From Megaleporinus macrocephalus (Eukaryota > Chordata > Actinopteri > Characiformes > Anostomidae), in the NCBI GenBank assembly GCA_021613375.1, contig CM038721.1, forward strand, positions 1,192,025 through 1,256,024: a DNA stretch of 64,000 nucleotides, in the 5' to 3' direction. Positions 58,356 through 64,000 of this stretch are shown here, one piece after another (within the stretch, counting starts at the first letter, position 1; each line of letters starts with the position of its first letter). Position numbers and translations under genes: made by a program. The notes under the pieces are model-generated. The model ran no database searches. It worked only from the letters and a program-made list of their open reading frames with translations, and was not told the origin of the DNA.

Positions 58356-59641
58356 TTCTGGGTGAATAAAAACATGATTGGTTGATTTGGTCACCTCCAA
58401 CACAATGATTCCAATAGGCAGTTAGCAGAAATCTTTGAAGGCCTAGAATATTCTGAGGGTTTGTATGATTTGCTTACTATGTGTGTTCTGCATTGGTCAT
58501 TTATGTAAGTGCCTCTGTGATGAAGTCTTTGTACATAGAAGGACACTTTCTCCAGAGAAACCAGCTCCACAAGTCTTGTTGACATGTCTTAACAACTTGA
58601 CACGGTTTGAATATGAGTAATGACCTAGGCATGCAGTTAGCGCAATGCTAATTGTAGGAGTTTCCACTACCTGTCAGCTATATTAGCCAGTGCATAAATA
58701 TAGAAGCAAACTTCAGACGCCCAACATGTCACGACTGATGTCCTATATTTTGTATTGGGGAGGAAACCAAGCTATAAATTTCATTTCATTTAAAATCCTA
58801 AAACAGTACAATATCAATCATTGGCATAGGCATAGTTTTGTCCTACCCAAGAATTAAACCACAGAAAAAGCAGAAACTGTTTAAAAACACTTTATTTTAA
58901 AAGTAATTTTGGCAGCGTTCAATATTCACAGGTTTGTTGTTAGCAACAAGCTCTGGTTGTTAGGGGGTCTTTCACTGTGTTAAGGTTTGTGTTGAGATGC
59001 CTGTTCAGAAATATCCTGCAGTCAGCAGCTTCACTGAGCCGAACTCTCACGCCAGCTTTAACCGCGAGGTCAGTGATGAAGCAGTGAACAGCAACGATGA
59101 CCACATATACTGTAATACAACAGCTGTAGTATAATGTGTTGTTATGGTAACAGACTAGGAGAGTTTGGGTTAGATAACGTTTATTGTAACTTTAGTCAGA
59201 AAACACTCTGAAACATAAAGTTACATTACTCTCTGGCCACGCCCCCAATTGCAGACTGTTATGGCTGTGACTGACAACAGAAGAAAATATTTTGGCTCTC
59301 TAGCAGAGACCGTGGGTAGGTAATATTTAGGGCATAGGGTGGGCTTTAATATTAGCAAAAGTTTAATAGAAAGTTAATAGTAAATTTAATAGAAATCCCA
59401 ATACAATAGAATAGCAACGATTAAGAGTGCATGTTGTGATACAGAGTGGATGATATAAGCGGATACACGACAGCACACGTGCGCAGTGCTCCAAAGAGGA
59501 CCAGCCGTAGACCTGCTGACACAAGCAAACACTGCAGCCGGCCTGGAATGAGTGATTACTCATGGAAAACTACCCTCCGCCTCTCTCTGACCCAGCCATT
59601 GATGCACTTAACATATTTTCCTGTTAGAGGCCCAGCCAGTC

Positions 59642-59677
<36 letters not shown>

Positions 59678-60365
59678 GCAAGTTTTATGCCTCCGCTCTG
59701 AGTCTTTAACTGCCGTGTGACAGGTTTCTCCTGCTCTTTTTCCCACACCATGTTTGTAGGCCTCCCTTTTGGGTCCTTAACTGCAATCTGACAGGTTTCT
59801 CTCACACTTGCCGTCAGGATCCGCCCTCCTTTTGCCCGTTTGCTGGCTAAGAGGTGAGGAATGCTTTGTGCTAATGTTTATCTGGGTAGCCTTGAGGCTG
59901 TTAGTGAGGTGACATGGGATAGGCTAGCATTACAGTATTATCACAGCAGTGACCGTGTTTACACAGTGTATACACACTCTTTGCGATGAGGAGCAAGACT
60001 GGAACTAATACCCCTCATTTCCAGAACATAACCCCCCACTGATCAGCTGCCAACCCTTCCACAACAGAAGTCTGCTCAAAGCAGCTAAACTTCTTCTAAA
60101 CTAGTTATGAAAGAAAATTTAAAAGTAAACTCAACTTCTAAGTAACAATCTAAGTATATTTGGCCTTTACCAGTACTTAATATTTTGATGGAGATAAAAA
60201 AGCCTTTCATACAATATTTCTTTGAAATATTTGATTAATAAAGGTTTATAAATACTACAAATATGTATAATCTTGTTTATTTTTATATGTATTTCCACTA
60301 ATATGTTTACTGAAAGTAAAGAAATAACATGTATAAACTATAAGTATTAAGTTCACAGTAAATTA
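58356..60365. other. Intergenic
   Basis: (CA)n at 59642-59673. Otherwise single-copy-looking, with no gene recognised. Confidence 0.45.
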
Positions 60366-60370
60366 CAGGA

Positions 60371-61248
60371 GTCTGTACGGTCTCCCAGTGTCTGTGTGGA
60401 GTGTGTATGGTCTCCCAGTGTCTGTGTGGAGTGTGTACGGTCTCCCAGTGTCTGTGTGGAGTGTGTATGGTTTCCCAGTGTCTGTGTGGAGTGTGTATGG
60501 TCTCCCAGTGTCTGTGTGGAGTCTGTACGGTCTCTCAGTGTCTGTGTGGAGTGTGTATGGTCTCCTAGTGTCTGTGTGGAGTGTGTATGGTCTCCCAGTG
60601 TCTGTGTGGAGTGTGTATGGTCTCCTAGTGTCTGTGTGGAGTGTGTATGGTCTCCCAGTGTCTGTGTGGAGTCTGTACGGTCTCCCAGTGTCTGTGTGGA
60701 GTGTGTATGGTCTCCCAGTGTCTGTGTGGAGTGTGTATGGTCTCCCAGTGTCTGTGTGGAGTGTGTACGGTCTCCCAGTGTCTGTGTGGAGTGTGTACGG
60801 TCTCCCAGTGTCTGTGTGGAGTGTGTACGGTCTCCCAGTGTCTGTGTGGAGTGTGTACGGTCTCCCAGTGTCTGTGTGGAGTGTGTACGGTCTCCCAGTG
60901 TCTGTGTGGAGTGTGTATAGTCTCCCAGTGTCTGTGTGGAGTGTGTACGGTCTCCCAGTGTCTGTGTGGAGTGTGTACGGTCTCCCAGTGTCTGTGTGGA
61001 GTGTGTATGGTCTCCCAGTGTCTGTGTGGAGTGTGTATAGTCTCTCAGTGTCTGTGTGGAGTGTGTATGGTCTCCCAGTGTCTGTGTGGAGTGTGTATGG
61101 TCTCCCAGTGTCTGTGTGGAGTGTGTATGGTCTCCCAGTGTCTGTGTGGAGTGTGTATGGTCTCCCAGTGTCTGTGTGGAGTCTGTACGGTCTCCCAGTG
61201 TCTGTGTGGAGTCTGTACGGTCTCCCAGTGTCTGTGTGGAGTGTGTAT
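60371..61248. repeat. 30-bp minisatellite, unit GTGTGTATGGTCTCCCAGTG + TCTGTGTGGA
   Basis: About 29 units without a single length change. Only a few positions vary (ATGG/ACGG/ATAG, GTGTGT/GTCTGT, CCCAG/CTCAG/CCTAG). The period is divisible by three, so frames on both strands remain open for the whole array. Confidence 0.97.
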
Positions 61249-63190
61249 GTGTGAAGACAAAAGAATGAATGAATGAACAAACAAACTAGTAAACTAGCAG
61301 TAGACCTATAAGTGGTTGCAATATAAAAGATGAAGTAAACTGGTTATGTTCTGATAATGTACTAAAAGTGGCCAATTTACTCCCAAGAAGTATTGAAATA
61401 CTACACTTACAAGTTTACTTAAGTTACTAGTACACCAATATCAGTATACTTACCATATACAGTATAATCGTGAATTAATTTTATGTTTACTTGTTATTTT
61501 GTAAGGGAAGACGCTGAAGCTTGTTCTTAGTTTGGACATTTGGTGCCGTGAAGGTCTGGAAAGTCTTCCCTTTGCTGACAAACCAAAATAAGAAATGACT
61601 TTGGCTGTGTTTTCCTTCCGGTCGTGCTGGGCCTGTGGCCGCTTTCCCTGCATCGGAGTGCTACTCTGTAAACAGCCGTAGCTCATGGCGTCTATCATCT
61701 CAGAACAGCGCGTTCTCGGCTAAACCTCACCGGTTCCAGAGTGGAAAAAGCACTGTACGCGGGACCGGTGGGACCGGCATGACTCCGAACTATCAGCAGC
61801 CAACACACTTTAGCATGCCGCTCCAGTTGTTCGCCTTTCTGCCAGGTTCATTCTGCGTCTGGCTCAGTTAAAGGAACATCCAGGTGATAAATCCATCATT
61901 TCATTTTCCTCTTACCTCAAACTGTAGTTCACTGGCCAAAGCACGTTTGCGTTTTTTCAGTTTCACACTGCAGCCACAAAGCTAACGTAGCTAACGGGTA
62001 ACAGAGGTTAGCATCATGGATACTGTGTAGCTAAATCATCACTGGTTACTAACACTGTACCACATACTGTCATCTCCAAAAATGGACTAAAGTATGTAGC
62101 AGGCTAGCAACAGTAGCATCAGCAGTGATGATCTGTTAGGTCTTTCTAGGTGTTCAAAGAAGGTCTAATTACTTTGGGGAACTCGGACCGCACAGACGAA
62201 TTCGAATTTGCTGCTCGGCTAGGCCGACCATGGTGCACTACACGATCCGCCCTGAACGAAACACCAACCATGTTCAGATTTCTCACGGCCGACTGACGGC
62301 TCCGATCCTCAAAGCCTCGGGCGGGAATTTCTCACGAACAAGACGTAAACAAACATGGAGGATGGCAGCCAGACCACTGCCCTGATAGCGGTGAGTGTTT
62401 TCAGAGAAAGCCAAAGAAAAGGATGTGGATGTGGATGAAACCATGGCTGAAAAGAAGGACTTCTTCGGTCCACACAGAAAAGTTCCGTTCAGCTCGGCTC
62501 TCATTGGTTGACGGCCTTTCAGGCATCATTCACAATAGGGGCGGCCCCGACTGCACTGTGAGAAGATGGGAGGAGTAAAGATTGGATTATAGATTCCCCA
62601 CATTAAGGATAATCTGGGAAGGTTACCCTAAAATCGGGAGACCTCCTGCGATTGTCGGGAGGAGCAAATCGTCTTATTTGTACTACAGTACTGTAGCGTG
62701 AGCGAGGCTTGAGCCGGATGCACATCAGTGATATCAGTATCCCTGGAGGTTAGCAAGGCAATCTAGGACTCGTTGGGCACGTCATGCTTTACTACTTCAA
62801 TAAAAACAAGAGCTACCTTTAAAAAAACAGAATGCTTTGAAAAAACGTGTCTATTTATAGAAACAGTAAATAAAGCAGCGTCTTCTCATTAACTACGTTT
62901 CACATCTGGACCTGCTGGTTTGGAGCCAGGTTTTAGTCAGTCATTAGGAATGAAAACCAGTGGTGGGCGCCTACAGCAGCAGGTATTACAGAAAGAGTCT
63001 TCGCAAGACTTCTACAGCCAAAGTAAAATATAAGCTAACGTCTGTTATAAGCTTCTAATAAACTCTACAGTAGCTTTTATGAGCTGCAAATGTTCATGTT
63101 TAATCAGGAATAGTCAAGAATATTTATTGTTCATGTATAGCATTGGCTAAGCGCTAACATACTATTAAAAATGATACAAATTAGCATCTT
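61249..63190. other. Intergenic
   Basis: GC-balanced at 61500-61900 and 62150-62720. No gene, RNA or repeat is recognised. Confidence 0.45.
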
Positions 63191-63194
63191 GTTT

Positions 63195-63560
63195 AGCGTA
63201 GCATGAGTGTATTGTCTTTCTTTTAACGTAGTATTAGTGTATTCTCTCTCCTTTGAAGTAGCATTAACGTATTTTCTCTCTTAATGTAGGATTAATATAT
63301 TTTCCTTCTTTTAACGTAGTTTTACCATTAATGTAGTTTCTCTATTTTGACATAGTGTTAACATATTTTCTTTCTTTTGATGTAGCATTAGCGTATATTC
63401 TCTCTTTTGACGTGGCATCAACATATTTGTTCACTCTTTTGATGTAGCATTAGCATTTTGTTCTTTCTAAATTGATGCAGCATTAACTTATTTTCTCTAT
63501 TAAGGCATAGCATTGGTGTAATATCTCTTTTTTGATGTAGTACTAATGTATTTTTGTTTA
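63195..63560. repeat. Degenerate tandem repeat of about 37-40 bp
   Basis: Eight or nine diverged units of the type TTTTGATGTAGCATTAGCGT followed by ATTTTCTCTC. An old array, strongly mutated. Confidence 0.7.
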
Positions 63561-64000
63561 TATTTATAAATAATAGTGTTAAATACAGCAGCATGTCTAT
63601 TCACACACAGTTTGAGGGAAGAATGTGATGCTAATGCTAATTATTTATTTTAGTTTTCACGGTATGATAGCTGCATTAGCTGTCTTGTCTGATCTGCTGA
63701 TATGAAGCTGAAAACTATTTGATTTTTAGTGGTGAAGAAGTTTGTCAGACTCGTTCAGAGTTCTTCTGTAAGTTAAACTCAGGCCTGACCAGTAGATCCG
63801 TAGATAAAAGGATATCCTCGCTGTAAGTGTCGTTCATTCTGAGACTCTTAATGAAAGAACGCAGCCCAAACCTGGTGACATCACTGTTTTTTGTTCCTAC
63901 AAGCTCCACCTCACGTCCCCGATGTTTAACGTATGTGACACGTTCCACGGCCGCCCACAGCTGACCTCAAACCGACCACAGCCGAAATGAGTCAGCTGTG
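63561..64000. other. Intergenic to the window end
   Basis: Nothing recognised. A 67-codon minus-strand frame (63948-63745) has no family I know. Confidence 0.4.

Noticed and set aside
60363..61280. 288- and 305-codon open frames on opposite strands
   Set aside because: They follow a 30-bp tandem repeat divisible by three and have no non-repeat domain.

Overview
This is a stretch of nuclear DNA from a ray-finned fish. The evidence is one recognisable vertebrate gene with a spliceosomal intron, several fish-type Tc1 transposons, an L1-like and an L2/CR1-like LINE remnant, tRNA-headed SINEs, and very abundant microsatellites. The repeat families look most like those I associate with otophysan teleosts, but that is recall, not proof.

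The only protein-coding gene I can support is irf2bp2 (interferon regulatory factor 2-binding protein 2) on the minus strand. It has two coding exons (22411-21619 and 21252-20486), a 366-bp intron and a predicted 519-residue product. It lies in a GC- and CpG-rich block. The region upstream of its start codon carries a palindromic CRE, an NRF1-type site and a (CAA)5(CAG)10 tract. Its likely 3' UTR runs into the lower-GC sequence below 20485. The rest of the window is intergenic.

Layout. 0-3 kb: unique sequence with CT/GA tracts. 3-7.3 kb: 27-, 35-, 20- and 21-bp minisatellites, the last inside an L1-like 3' end. 7.9-9 kb: a foldback element and an internally deleted Tc1. 9.2-12.5 kb: a direct duplication carrying SINE pieces, with a MITE in one copy. 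15-18 kb: a 21-bp minisatellite, a local duplication and a Tc1-type MITE. 20-23 kb: irf2bp2. 25 and 31.5 kb: two copies of a dispersed element, each with a ten-unit 45-bp array. 28.3-29 kb: a Tc1 transposase fragment. 32.8-33.9 kb: a 1.1-kb imperfect palindrome. 35.7-38.8 kb: a 21-bp minisatellite, a 620-bp CT tract and a GTTGCTA repeat field. 42-44 kb: a second MITE copy and a broken Tc1. 46-49.8 kb: a SINE-derived 52-bp array, a 27-bp array and CT blocks. 50.9-52 kb: a 14-bp array. 52.4-56.1 kb: a LINE remnant, then a TIR element with a nested SINE and a 45-bp array. 60.4-61.2 kb: a 30-bp array.

The most distinctive property is the density of minisatellites (roughly 11 kb by hand count) and the fact that at least five arrays sit inside recognisable mobile elements and appear to be amplified from the element's own sequence. 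I found no operon-like, CRISPR-like or defence system. Most long open frames are by-products of tandem repeats without stop codons.
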